DNA of 64,000 nucleotides, from contig CANNCZ010000001.1 in the NCBI GenBank assembly GCA_947503275.1, positions 1,612,001 through 1,676,000 on the forward strand, read 5' to 3'. Under the pieces are notes generated by a model. The model was not told the DNA's origin, did not search any database, and saw only the letters and a program-made list of their open reading frames with translations. The stretch comes from an uncultured Erythrobacter sp. Lineage in GTDB: Bacteria > Pseudomonadota > Alphaproteobacteria > Sphingomonadales > Sphingomonadaceae. Positions within the stretch are counted from its first letter, which is position 1. Every line of letters starts with the position of its first letter. Positions 54,563 through 63,374 of this stretch are shown one piece after another. The translations under genes and the position numbers were made by a program.

Positions 54563-57265
54563 ATGGTTGAGATCTTCACCACGGGCGGCGGCGAATACAT
54601 CGTCAATGTCCTGAACGCCGTAGCCGCTTGGACGGGTGCCGGAGGCTATAAGAGCCTGATTCAGGTGGCGCTCGTTATGGCTATGACGCTGGCGGTTATA
54701 GTTGTTGCATTCAATCAGAATTGGCGCGCTTGGCTCAACTGGTTCTTGGGAGCGACACTCATCTATATGTGCCTGATGGTGCCGCGCATGGATGTGCAAG
54801 TGACAGACCGCGTCAATCCCAGCCTGGCTCCTGCGACTGTCGCCAATGTTCCGCTCGGCCTTGCACTTATGGCGAGCTTCACCAGCCAGATTGGCGATTA
54901 TCTAACGCGTTCGGCTGAGACCGTGTTCGGGTTGCCCGATGATCTCAACTATTCCAAGAATGGTATGATTTACGGCGCGCGCCTCCTCGAGGCCACGCGG
55001 AGCTTGCGCATCGCTGATCCTGAATTTGCCGCGAATTTCGATGAGCATGTGCGCCAGTGCGTGTTCTATGATCTGCTGCTTGGCCGCTATTCGATGAAAG
55101 AGCTCTCAGAAAGCGATGACATCTGGGCAACGATAGCGCCGGGCAGCCCGGCGCGTGCGCAGAAGTTCCTGACCCGCCAAGGTGATGACAGCGTCACAGC
55201 CAATATCGTCACCTGCCGTGAGGCCTACACAAGCCTATCTGGCCAATGGGCGAGCATGATCGATGAGATGACGCTTGTGGCCGGCCGCCAGCTCTATCCG
55301 AGGCAAACCGAAGTGCTCGCTAAAGCCAAGCTCATCGCGGACTTGCCCGTTGCTTACCAATATCTGACAGGCATTTCGAAGGATGCGAGCAGCATCTTTC
55401 GCCAGGTGCTGACGATCAACGCGATGAATCAGGCCATGCATGGCTTTGCCGGATCAAGCGGCGCTTCAAGTGTTGACGTGTTTGCCCAGACCCGAGCCGA
55501 TATCCAGACCGAACGCACCTATTCCTCAATCGCCCATAATGCGATGAAATGGGTGCCCATCCTCAACGTTGTGCTGACGGTGGTCTTTTACGCGCTGTTT
55601 CCAGTTCTCTTCCCGCTTTTCCTAATGCCAAGGACCGGGCCGATTGCGCTGAGAGGCTATGTGACCGGCTTTTTCTACCTCGCTGCCTGGGGACCGCTCT
55701 TCGTCATCCTCCACATGATCTTGATGCTGAAAGGCGCAGGCGATGTTGCGGCAGCAAGCGGCTCTAGCGGCCTTAGCCTTGCAACCTTTTCCGGCATGAC
55801 CGACGTCAACAACGATATTGGTATTCTCGCTGGATATCTTGTCGCCTCGATCCCCTTCCTCGCAGGCGGGGTTGCGCGCGGCGCGATGGCCATTTCGGGC
55901 CAAGCCACAAGCTATCTCAATCCCAGCCAGAACGCGGCCGAAGAGGCAGCGCGCGAAGCGAGCACGGGCAACGTCTCACTTGGTAACACCAATCTCGACA
56001 ATTCGAGCGTCTTCTCCCGCCAATTTGCGCAAGGCAGCCTCGCGCCAAACATCGCTTATGGAGCCGCCCAAACGCGGGGCATCGGCGAGAACGGCACCCA
56101 GACAACCAGCTTCCCGCAAGCGGACTTCGCCAACGTGCCCACTTCGAGCTATCCCTATACCCCGACACTTGGACAGGATTTTTCCAGCCGACTTTCGACC
56201 ATGGCGAGCGAGAGCCGCAGCCAGAGTGAGACCTTCTCCAACCTCGCTCAGCAATCGACGAGCTCGGCGGTTACGCGATTCAGCGAACTGCGCGATGCGT
56301 ACACCCGTTCTCGCTCGAATGAGACGGTCAGCGGAACATCAAGCAATGACAGCATTGGCAGAACCTTCAGTGAACTCGATAATGCATCGAACACACTCCA
56401 GCAGCAATTTGGCCTATCGCGCCGGGCATCGGACGACATCACGGTCTCATGGTTCCTAAATGGAAACGCGGGGGCCGAGGGAAGAGTAGAACGAAAGGGT
56501 ACGCGTGGTTCACTCGGTCTGAGTGGCGGAAGGAACCAGACCTGGACCGACAGCGATATCGGGATCGCCTCGGAAGATCGTTCACGCATCGAAAACGCGT
56601 TGAGCCAAATTTCAGAAAGCCAAAACTGGTCAAGCTCAAGAGAAGGTTTCTTGCGCGAGACGAGCTCAAGTTCAGAAGCGCTTGTCTCGAGCAGTGCAGC
56701 CGGTGTCACAACCTCGCTGACCGAAACGCAAAGCTATACGGTCGAAGCGCGGCGCGCTGAGGAGATAGCCAATCGGCTTGAGAACCAGGCCAGCTGGTAT
56801 GAAAGCGCCAATGCAGCCGGGACCTTGAATCTAAGCCAGGCCTACCGCGAATGGGGCATGGCTGAGATCGATGCCAATCGGGATTATTACGGCCAAGCGC
56901 GCTTTGATGACATCGATTTCCAGATGAGCGCGCAGGGACAACAACTGCAATCCCGCTTTGTGGAAAGCTACGCTGACGGTCTCAATGATGAGATCACGGG
57001 CGAACTTGTTCTACCTGATGGAGCGCCGGTGACTCGGCCCAATGTCGGAAGCGCAAGCGGGGTGCGCGGCTCGGTTCGGCTTGGCGGCGTGCCAAGCTCG
57101 TTGGAAGAACCTTCAAATGCCAGAGATGAGATCGCAGACGACGTTAGTCAGAGGCAAAGCGAAGGCTCTCGAAGCATCGGGCAAAGAAGAGGGAAGCTTG
57201 ATCGAACCACACGAGACGCACGAGGCGCGTCTGCCAAAGCGGCGGACGATGTGAAGGAGTGGTAG
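54563..57265 (+). CDS. traG: Conjugal transfer protein TraG (F-type)
   Basis: This 900-residue protein has several TM helices in its first 450 residues (for example about 32-50, 55-75, 330-350, 370-390, 415-440), matching the TraG_N domain (VEIFTTGGGEYIVNVLNAVAAWTG). The C-terminal half is a large Ser/Thr/Gln-rich periplasmic part, close in size to F TraG (938 residues). In F it assists pilus assembly, mating stabilisation and entry exclusion. It is the last tra gene seen; traD and traI do not follow. Confidence 0.92.
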   Translation: MVEIFTTGGGEYIVNVLNAVAAWTGAGGYKSLIQVALVMAMTLAVIVVAFNQNWRAWLNWFLGATLIYMCLMVPRMDVQVTDRVNPSLAPATVANVPLGLALMASFTSQIGDYLTRSAETVFGLPDDLNYSKNGMIYGARLLEATRSLRIADPEFAANFDEHVRQCVFYDLLLGRYSMKELSESDDIWATIAPGSPARAQKFLTRQGDDSVTANIVTCREAYTSLSGQWASMIDEMTLVAGRQLYPRQTEVLAKAKLIADLPVAYQYLTGISKDASSIFRQVLTINAMNQAMHGFAGSSGASSVDVFAQTRADIQTERTYSSIAHNAMKWVPILNVVLTVVFYALFPVLFPLFLMPRTGPIALRGYVTGFFYLAAWGPLFVILHMILMLKGAGDVAAASGSSGLSLATFSGMTDVNNDIGILAGYLVASIPFLAGGVARGAMAISGQATSYLNPSQNAAEEAAREASTGNVSLGNTNLDNSSVFSRQFAQGSLAPNIAYGAAQTRGIGENGTQTTSFPQADFANVPTSSYPYTPTLGQDFSSRLSTMASESRSQSETFSNLAQQSTSSAVTRFSELRDAYTRSRSNETVSGTSSNDSIGRTFSELDNASNTLQQQFGLSRRASDDITVSWFLNGNAGAEGRVERKGTRGSLGLSGGRNQTWTDSDIGIASEDRSRIENALSQISESQNWSSSREGFLRETSSSSEALVSSSAAGVTTSLTETQSYTVEARRAEEIANRLENQASWYESANAAGTLNLSQAYREWGMAEIDANRDYYGQARFDDIDFQMSAQGQQLQSRFVESYADGLNDEITGELVLPDGAPVTRPNVGSASGVRGSVRLGGVPSSLEEPSNARDEIADDVSQRQSEGSRSIGQRRGKLDRTTRDARGASAKAADDVKEW

Positions 57266-57475
57266 TTAGATCAAGCCGTCGTAGATCACGACATAGATTA
57301 CAAATGCGATGAATAAGGCTGCGAAGAGGTAGATGCCTTTTCGTTCCCAAGGATCAGCCCAGATCTTTTTCCAAGTGTACGATGTAAGGCGATCCTCAGC
57401 GATAGCGCGGTCGATCTCGCGAAAGCCTTCCCAATCGCTTTTGCTCTCTGGCGGAGTTTTGTCAGAATTGCTCAT
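57266..57475 (-). CDS. Small single-TM hypothetical protein
   Basis: This 69-residue protein has one C-terminal TM helix (IYLFAALFIAFVIYVVIYDGLI, trimmed to about 48-67) and an acidic, polar N-terminus. Its stop directly abuts the traG stop on the other strand. Composition looks real, but no family is recognised. Confidence 0.55.
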   Translation of the reverse strand: MSNSDKTPPESKSDWEGFREIDRAIAEDRLTSYTWKKIWADPWERKGIYLFAALFIAFVIYVVIYDGLI

Positions 57476-57579
57476 AAGTCAGCGTCCTTTCGCCAGAAAC
57501 CAAAGCCCCCTCTGCTTTCAAGACGAGAGTGTAAGCCAAGTTGTACGAAGCTCAAAATCTGGTCGGTCACCTTCTGGAC

Positions 57580-57819
57580 TTAGGGTCTGTTGGTCAAACC
57601 GTTCGGGTCTTTGGCGCAATGCTGCGGGGAGATCGAAGGACGCCTGCTTTCAGGTGTATTCAAATAGGCATTGAGTCGCTCAATGGTTCTTCGGCGTGGT
57701 CTGCGCCCCATCCTCAAATCGAGCACAAATCGGGGATCGCCCACGGCTCGCCTACCAAAACGCGTTGCAGAAATATGGTTGTCTTTCAGATGCCTTTCGA
57801 TCCGTTCCAGCAGCGTCAT
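57580..57819 (-). CDS. Small conserved HTH-like protein
   Basis: This 79-residue protein opens MTLLERIERHLKDNHISATRFGRRAVGDPRFVLDLRMG (quoted only in part as a motif: SATRFGR, DPRFVLDLR, GRRPRRRT). These motifs match a family of short alphaproteobacterial proteins, probably DNA-binding, whose targets are unknown. It is divergent from the S24 repressor gene and shares its promoter region. Its ribosome site (AAAGG) is very close to the ATG, so translation may be weak. Confidence 0.7.
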   Translation of the reverse strand: MTLLERIERHLKDNHISATRFGRRAVGDPRFVLDLRMGRRPRRRTIERLNAYLNTPESRRPSISPQHCAKDPNGLTNRP

Positions 57820-57847
57820 ACCTTTCTCACTCCGACTCGCAAATCCC

Positions 57848-57876
57848 TTGTGTTCTTGTTATGTTCTTACTAGGAT
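57848..57876 (+). promoter_or_regulatory. S24 repressor promoter with LexA/S24-type operator
   Basis: Plus strand: -35 TTGTGT (57848-57853), 17-bp spacer, -10 TAGGAT (57871-57876). The spacer carries GTTC-TTGTTAT-GTTC (57852-57866). It is closely related to the operator at 39429-39443; the two share TGTTCT-N2-TTATGTTCTT. Self-regulation of the S24 gene is likely. Confidence 0.72.
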
Positions 57877-57930
57877 GATTTCCGCGAGTCTAGGAAGAAA
57901 TCCTACGATCAATCCTGAAGGACCACACAA

Positions 57931-58566
57931 ATGGAACATGTAAGAGAGGAACTTGAGAGGCTGATCACCCAGGGCGGATACGGCTACGCGGCGGTTTCGA
58001 GGCTGCTTGGACGCAATCCAAGCTATATCCAGCAATTCATAAAGCGCGGATCGCCTCGTATCCTTGACCCCGAGGATCGCAAGACACTTGCAAGCTTCTT
58101 TGGGGTCGATGAACAAAGGCTCGGTGGTCCTGCTCAAACACCAATGGATGGAATGATCGAAGTTCCCGTTCTGGACGTGGATGCCTCAGCCGGCTTCGGC
58201 GCTATTGCATCGAATGAGACCAGTTACACGCGCTTTGGGTTTGACGAGAAATGGCTCAGGAGATTGACCGTCGCTAAGGGCGCCAGCCTTTCAATCGTAA
58301 GCGTTCTGGGAGATTCGATGGAGCCCACACTTAGCGATGGCGATGAGGTTCTGGTCGATGCGTCCGATCATGGCGCAAGGCTGCGGGATGGCATCTATGT
58401 GCTGCGCTCCGACGATACGTTGGTCGTAAAGCGCATCGCCATCAAGCCCGGCGCGAAACAGATTACAATTTCCAGTGACAATCCCGCCTATCCTTCATGG
58501 AATGATGTCGATCGTGAAGGAGTTGAGGTGATCGGCCGGGTCATATGGTTTGGGAGAGCTCTTTAG
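57931..58566 (+). CDS. S24-family (LexA/CI-like) self-cleaving repressor
   Basis: GAAGGACC precedes the ATG. The 211-residue protein has an N-terminal HTH-like part (YAAVSRLLGRNPSYIQQFIKRGSPR, about 18-42) and a LexA-type peptidase domain with the Ala87-Gly88 cleavage site (DASAGFG), Ser129 (GDSMEPTLSDGDEV) and Lys167 (LVVKRIA). Such proteins hold mobile elements silent until RecA-ssDNA triggers self-cleavage. It lies just after the tra operon and should act on the paired operators at 39.4 and 57.9 kb. Confidence 0.9.
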   Translation: MEHVREELERLITQGGYGYAAVSRLLGRNPSYIQQFIKRGSPRILDPEDRKTLASFFGVDEQRLGGPAQTPMDGMIEVPVLDVDASAGFGAIASNETSYTRFGFDEKWLRRLTVAKGASLSIVSVLGDSMEPTLSDGDEVLVDASDHGARLRDGIYVLRSDDTLVVKRIAIKPGAKQITISSDNPAYPSWNDVDREGVEVIGRVIWFGRAL

Positions 58567-58622
58567 TCATGCCTATCCGCAAACAGCTTGAAGCGGTACA
58601 TCTTCTCGGCAATTGACCGTAC

Positions 58623-60287
58623 TTATGGGCTTGGCCGAACTTCGGCCAATGCAACGTCAAATCCAAGTGGCAGCAGCAGCTTGGAGATAAGTCGAGCCTG
58701 ACTAGCGTGAAAGCTATCGGATGGCGCTTTCACTTCGACAAAACGGGCCAGATTATCCTTCCACAAAGTCAAATCAGGCCAGCCGGATCTGAAATCGTAT
58801 GGGGCATTTGCGAAGACCTCAGCAATCCTCGCTAGACGTTCAGTCCCGAGGGTTTCGAACAGGCCGAGCACGTGCTCTGCATGGACGGTGGGGTAGAATG
58901 CTGGGGTTCTCCCAGCGCTCGCAGAGATGATCTTCCAGTTGGTTTCGATCTGAGAACGCGTCGCTTGTGAAACCGCCGCGATCAGATCTCCCTTGTCGAA
59001 ACGGTCCTCATCAAACGCAACGTTTTGCGCATACAATGCTTCGACAAAGGTGTCGGCGTTGCGTGGATCGAGCCTTGGAAACGATGCCGCCTTGAGCAAA
59101 GTCAAGATTAAACCGCCTTCGGAAGCAGCTCCGCTCCAGCCCAAATTGCGATAGTGTTCCAGTGAAGCAAACTCGACCGAGGACCATTGATGGGCTGCCT
59201 GTAGCCTCCAGTCCTTTCCGTCACCCTTCTCAAGGACGATTACATCATGCTCGATACCAAGCCTCTGCGCTTGTTTTTCGAAACGGCTTTGTTTTCTGCG
59301 CGCAGGTTTCGCCTCGCCCTGACCCATTTGTTTTCGAAGCTTGTCAGCGCGTCTTGCGACACCGACCTTAGGGTCTAGTGTTAGCGCCTCATCATAGGCC
59401 GTGATCGCCTTCTCACGCTTACCCTCAGCTTCATACATTTCACCCAAAAGGCGGTACGCACGAGCCTGACCCCATAGCTCACCTTCGCGCGCTGCACGTT
59501 CGAGACCAGCTTTGATTTCCGTTCGCGCTCCTTCTGAAAGGGGTTCTTGCGATGCCAGCAGGTCTTTGATCACGCCCAGATCGCCAGATGCGATCCGAGC
59601 TCTCTGCCAACCGTCACGGTCGATCATAGAACCAGCAAAATCGTAAGCGACCCGCTCTCCATCTTTCAGGCAAATGATTACTTTTTCCGCGCCAGTATCC
59701 CAATCATAGCCCTCAGCCCAACCAGTCTCGACTTCCCATCTTGCCATCTCGTGTCGGGCTTCAAGGTCAAACAGCATGTACCGACAGCTGTCATCACTTC
59801 CAGGTGCATTAGCTGTTTGGCAGATCGCATAGCGCCCATCAGGAGAGAGGCTATTGCTCATAAGGTTGGCTGCGAAGTGCTGATTAATGAGCTGCTGCCC
59901 ATCGCGGTCATAGGCGGTGAAACGGCTCTGTAATCCGTTTCCAAACATACAATCATGGAGAATGAAAACGCCATTATCGGCGACTTTTCCCTCTTGTGGT
60001 CGCTCAAGTTTGCCAGATTTGACGATCTGATCGTGAAGAAGCAGTGACCACGAACCGTGCCCGCTTTCTCGGTTCCCACCTCGCGAGCCGTCAGGTGTTC
60101 TGTCGGCCCAGATCAGCCGGTAACTTCCGTTGGGTGACTTGGCATGATGACCTATGAAGTCGAGTTGTGCGATGCTGACAAGACCGTGGCTGTATTCGTC
60201 GATATCGAGCCTTGCACCTGAGCGCTTGCTTCCCCCTTTGCGCTCAGGCGAGCGTTTTCCGAACAGGCGGTCGAGGAAGCCTGTCAT
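58623..60287 (-). CDS. TPR plus FAN1-like VRR-NUC nuclease protein
   Basis: This 554-residue protein has three parts. Residues 30-235 are beta-rich repeats (SPNGSYRLIW, SPDGRYAICQ, YDWDTGAEKVIICL) that look like a small propeller-like sensor. Residues 268-312 are a TPR helical pair (QARAYRLLGEMYEAEGKREKA). Residues 365-554 resemble the FAN1/VRR-NUC nuclease, with WSGAASEGG and the catalytic set SGWPDLTLW (Asp505), FVEVK (Glu518, Lys520) and Gln530. VRR-NUC enzymes cut structured or flapped DNA. The ATG overlaps the AbiEii-like gene stop (ATGA), so it belongs to that toxin-antitoxin operon. Substrate and role are unknown. Confidence 0.78.
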   Translation of the reverse strand: MTGFLDRLFGKRSPERKGGSKRSGARLDIDEYSHGLVSIAQLDFIGHHAKSPNGSYRLIWADRTPDGSRGGNRESGHGSWSLLLHDQIVKSGKLERPQEGKVADNGVFILHDCMFGNGLQSRFTAYDRDGQQLINQHFAANLMSNSLSPDGRYAICQTANAPGSDDSCRYMLFDLEARHEMARWEVETGWAEGYDWDTGAEKVIICLKDGERVAYDFAGSMIDRDGWQRARIASGDLGVIKDLLASQEPLSEGARTEIKAGLERAAREGELWGQARAYRLLGEMYEAEGKREKAITAYDEALTLDPKVGVARRADKLRKQMGQGEAKPARRKQSRFEKQAQRLGIEHDVIVLEKGDGKDWRLQAAHQWSSVEFASLEHYRNLGWSGAASEGGLILTLLKAASFPRLDPRNADTFVEALYAQNVAFDEDRFDKGDLIAAVSQATRSQIETNWKIISASAGRTPAFYPTVHAEHVLGLFETLGTERLARIAEVFANAPYDFRSGWPDLTLWKDNLARFVEVKAPSDSFHASQARLISKLLLPLGFDVALAEVRPSP

Positions 60288-61330
60288 GTTCGCCCGTTCA
60301 AACGGTTTTGCAAGTCGGCGACGGCTTCAATAACTTCGTCGAATGCAGGCGCATCACCGAAAATCATGACACTCATTGCCTGATAATCCTGCCGCAGATC
60401 ATCAATCATTCCTTCCTCGGGACACAAGGCGAAGGTTGGCGGGCGGGCCGAGGCTAGATCGAATGGCGGTCGATTGAAGAACATGCGGGCGTGAGCGACA
60501 CAGTCTTCACCGAGAGCCGGGTCTTTCAGCGCTGCTAGGCCTGCGTCGGACTGGAGCAAACGAAACACATCGTAATAGTGGCGTGAGACACGTTGCCCGT
60601 TGCCTCGCAATTGCCCCCGGTTTTCATACCAGCGGCGCAGACCATGAAGGATGACCACCTTGTCCCAGAACGTACGCCCAGCATCGACCACGGTGACGTT
60701 CGGCACTGAAAGGTCCATGTCCGGAACATCGGCATCGACATAAGGTGTGAGGGTTTGTAGCGAATTGGGATCGAGGGCTGACTTTGCGCCTGATTCGATC
60801 TTCACCGACTTCGCGATGTAGTCATCAGTGGGTGTAGCACTGGGATAGACCAACAAGAGGGTCTGTCGATCGTGAGGATCAGCCTCCACCCGTAGCGCAG
60901 CTTTCTCGATCCCTGTTCTAGTAACGGTTTCAGCGCAGAGTGCCTCAAGGCGTTCCAACAACGGCCCGTTGATATAGGCTTCACAGGCCTCACGCATTTG
61001 GTCGAGCGCGGCTTGGCGTTTCTTACCACTCAGCGCTTCGAGTTCGTCAACTGACGCCGGATGGCCCAAATCATCGCGGAAGACAGTCACATCGATGTCT
61101 TCGGAAAAGCGCTCGATCAGACCGAATGCCTTGGACAGAGAAGTACCGCCCTTGAAAAGCAGCCGAGGCCCTTCGCCAAGTCCGTTGAATAGTGCGTCTA
61201 GCGTCCAGCAGACCCAGAGATCTTTCTCGACATTCTGCGGCGTTGTACCGAGCCTTTGGGCAGTTGCTGCGTATAGCCCGTTGCGCGTTTCTGCATCGGT
61301 ACGCAGAATTTCGTTGAATGCGGAGCTCAC
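60284..61330 (-). CDS. AbiEii/AbiGii-type nucleotidyltransferase toxin
   Basis: This 348-residue protein starts with GTG (61330), overlapping the antitoxin stop. It has the DNA-polymerase-beta-like nucleotidyltransferase motif KGGTSLSKAFGLIERFSEDID: GGTS at 61-64 and the metal-binding Asp78 and Asp80. Further on are the TFWDKVVILHGL and SRHYYDVFRL segments found in AbiEii-like toxins. Relatives transfer nucleotides to tRNA ends and stop growth on phage infection. The C-terminus overlaps the VRR-NUC gene. Confidence 0.9.
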   Translation of the reverse strand: MSSAFNEILRTDAETRNGLYAATAQRLGTTPQNVEKDLWVCWTLDALFNGLGEGPRLLFKGGTSLSKAFGLIERFSEDIDVTVFRDDLGHPASVDELEALSGKKRQAALDQMREACEAYINGPLLERLEALCAETVTRTGIEKAALRVEADPHDRQTLLLVYPSATPTDDYIAKSVKIESGAKSALDPNSLQTLTPYVDADVPDMDLSVPNVTVVDAGRTFWDKVVILHGLRRWYENRGQLRGNGQRVSRHYYDVFRLLQSDAGLAALKDPALGEDCVAHARMFFNRPPFDLASARPPTFALCPEEGMIDDLRQDYQAMSVMIFGDAPAFDEVIEAVADLQNRLNGRT

Positions 61331-61980
61331 GATAATAGCGCCTGATCGTGCAGTAACGGACGCAAAAAGTCCTGCATCCAGGCGGGTAATGTAGCGAAAC
61401 CATCTGCTAGGTCGGCTCGCAGCTTCTTCCCATGATCGGGATCCGTGAGAATACTGGTCACTCTCTCGCGCCAGTTTTTGACATCATCACCCAGCATCGT
61501 GTCGCGAAGCCAGTGCAAGGCCTGAACAATCCGCATGGCTGGGCGGCCAGCCCAGAAGAGTTTGCTGGCGGCAGTCTGTTTGAACACGATGGTGAGATTG
61601 CCGAGCTTGATTGTCTTGGACCTTGCCTCGCTGTGCACGACAATTTTCGCCGGCACTGCATTGGTTAGACCAAGGTCGTTGGCTGCTGTCATTCCATCGA
61701 CGAGCACGCGTATTTGGTCTCGACGCGCCACCGCCTCGACAACTTGTCGAGGATCGGGCGCACTTTTTTCTTTGGTAAGACTGTTGATTTTCGGCCGATC
61801 GTATAATCCCCGGTCGATCCTGCGCAGCTCTCCAGCGTTCACCAGCCGCTGAAGGCTTTTGTCGATTGCATCACGGTTAGCGAGCTCGAGGAAGTCAGAT
61901 GGCGTCCAGACTGCGTTCCCCGGCTGAGTTGCGATGCGCTCGAGAATCTGCGCTTTCAAAGATGATGCATCAGCATTCAT
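61327..61980 (-). CDS. AbiEi-type antitoxin/regulator (DUF6088 family)
   Basis: From ATG 61980 (MNADASSLKAQILER) the product is 217 residues; ATG 62010 would add ten residues encoded by the operator itself. A winged-helix N-terminus (WTPSDFLELANRDAIDKSLQRLVNAGELRRIDRGLY is spread over about 20-60) is followed by the AbiEi C-terminal domain. AbiEi proteins repress their own operon and block the AbiEii toxin. Two tandem palindromes (61979-62053) lie exactly at and upstream of the start. Confidence 0.85.
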   Translation of the reverse strand: MNADASSLKAQILERIATQPGNAVWTPSDFLELANRDAIDKSLQRLVNAGELRRIDRGLYDRPKINSLTKEKSAPDPRQVVEAVARRDQIRVLVDGMTAANDLGLTNAVPAKIVVHSEARSKTIKLGNLTIVFKQTAASKLFWAGRPAMRIVQALHWLRDTMLGDDVKNWRERVTSILTDPDHGKKLRADLADGFATLPAWMQDFLRPLLHDQALLS

Positions 61981-62053
61981 GTCCGAAATATGTAGCACAA
62001 TTTCGGACATTGTCGATACGATCCGTCCGAAAAATGTATGCAAATTTCGGACA
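61979..62053. promoter_or_regulatory. Tandem palindromic operator of the AbiE-type operon
   Basis: Palindrome 1: ATGTCCGAAAT (61979-61989) and ATTTCGGACAT (62000-62010), 10-base spacer, perfect. Palindrome 2: GTCCGAAAAAT (62025-62035) and ATTTCGGACA (62044-62053), 8-base spacer, one mismatch. This paired arrangement suits cooperative binding by the AbiEi HTH protein. The promoter boxes themselves are not clear. Confidence 0.75.
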
Positions 62054-62108
62054 GGATTAAGTGCATCCAACAATCCCATCACTGCTCAAAGCGAAGGGCG
62101 ATAGGCAA

Positions 62109-62999
62109 TCAACTTCGCTCGGCTGTCCGATATTCAAGCCGCTGCTTTGATGTCATCGCCTCTTCAGGGTCGTAATCATCATCGTCAACGTCCATCCACA
62201 GCATGATGAGGGCATGCCCGTTTGCTTGTGGCAAAACCTGCTCTTTCATAAACGGGACTCTCTTCCCGAATTCCGTTTCGATCCAATGCTCTGCGCCAAC
62301 GCTCAATAACGGGCTAATGTCAGAACCTCTGTGTGAGTGAAAGCGCGAACCTGATGGAATGGGGGCACCGTTCGTCGGCACTATCCAAGGAAATTCGCGA
62401 TTGCGGAAATTGTAGAGGACCTTTCCATTGCGCGTGACCACAAACGCTACGCGCTCACCAGAATACTCAGCGTAGCACCTCGCAGCTACGACTTTACTGA
62501 CATCGAATTCTCTATGAACGTCAATCGCTGCCTTCATATCGGCAGTCCGATAGGATTTTAGAAATTCGCGCAAGAGTGGCGGAGGTACAAGCAACGTGGA
62601 TGCAAAGCGGTTGGCTTCCGCCTCCATCTTATAATGACCCTTCTTGGTCTTCTCGTCCCATGCCCGCATAGCCGCGCTATCACACATGAACTGTTCGCCA
62701 GTGACGGGTCGATGAAATGGGATCAAGAAATGCCCTAGCTCATGGGCAATTGTGAAACGTCGTCGCTGCCGACCGAGGCCCTTTTGAACAAGAATTCCGC
62801 CGGAACTGCGAGCATCGTCGGTGACAAGGCCGCCAACAAATCCTTCCGTTTCAATCTCTTCGATTTCAGCAATGTCGAGCGCTCTTGCAATGTCCTCGAT
62901 AGGCATAGGAAGGCTCAAGCTGGGCAGAGCCTTTAGAATCTTGGTCACTAAGCCACGAGGTGAGGAGGTTCCATCAAGATCAAGGCGCGATAGCGTCAT
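62109..62999 (-). CDS. ImmA/IrrE metallopeptidase (CapP-like)
   Basis: This 296-residue protein has the zinc-binding HELGH motif at residues 86-90 and the third ligand in the EAEANRFASTLLVP segment (Glu126 or 128). A C-terminal domain (about 150-290), possibly the GAF-like sensing part, follows. Such peptidases cleave a partner HTH repressor after DNA damage or stress. The gene follows the XRE repressor by 3 bases on the same strand and the pair is divergent from a patatin gene, the layout of CapH-CapP in CBASS loci. Confidence 0.85.
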   Translation of the reverse strand: MTLSRLDLDGTSSPRGLVTKILKALPSLSLPMPIEDIARALDIAEIEEIETEGFVGGLVTDDARSSGGILVQKGLGRQRRRFTIAHELGHFLIPFHRPVTGEQFMCDSAAMRAWDEKTKKGHYKMEAEANRFASTLLVPPPLLREFLKSYRTADMKAAIDVHREFDVSKVVAARCYAEYSGERVAFVVTRNGKVLYNFRNREFPWIVPTNGAPIPSGSRFHSHRGSDISPLLSVGAEHWIETEFGKRVPFMKEQVLPQANGHALIMLWMDVDDDDYDPEEAMTSKQRLEYRTAERS

Positions 63000-63002
63000 G
63001 TA

Positions 63003-63326
63003 TCACCCCTCTCCTTTGCGCTCGCGAAGCCGATCCATCATCAACTTTATTGTCACCTGATCAGTCTCGTCTAGCGACTGCAAATCCCTGAACATTGCGC
63101 GGGCTGTTTCCGGTTCATCCTCCGACGCAGATTCCCCAACCAATTGGGCGATTGATACATCGAGCGCACGCGACAAACCCGTGAGCACTTCCAATGAGGG
63201 GTTCTTCGCACGCTCCGTTTCTAAGTCCCAGATATGGGCCTTAGATGCTCCAATCAAATCAGCAAGCTTCTGAAGTGAATAGCCTTTCCTCATACGAGCA
63301 GTCTTGAGCCGCGCTGCGAATGACAT
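63003..63326 (-). CDS. XRE-type HTH repressor (CapH-like)
   Basis: This 107-residue protein has a classic HTH_3 domain at about 5-60 (ARMRKGYSLQKLADLIGASKAHIWDLE is spread over 10-36) and a short helical tail rich in acidic residues (ESASEDEPETARAM), a likely dimerisation and cleavage region. It would be the substrate of the adjoining ImmA/IrrE protease and would repress the divergent phospholipase promoter. Confidence 0.85.
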   Translation of the reverse strand: MSFAARLKTARMRKGYSLQKLADLIGASKAHIWDLETERAKNPSLEVLTGLSRALDVSIAQLVGESASEDEPETARAMFRDLQSLDETDQVTIKLMMDRLRERKGEG

Positions 63327-63374
63327 TGATTTCCTCTCTCATGCGTAAGTCCAACAACCAAATTGTCGGTTTAA

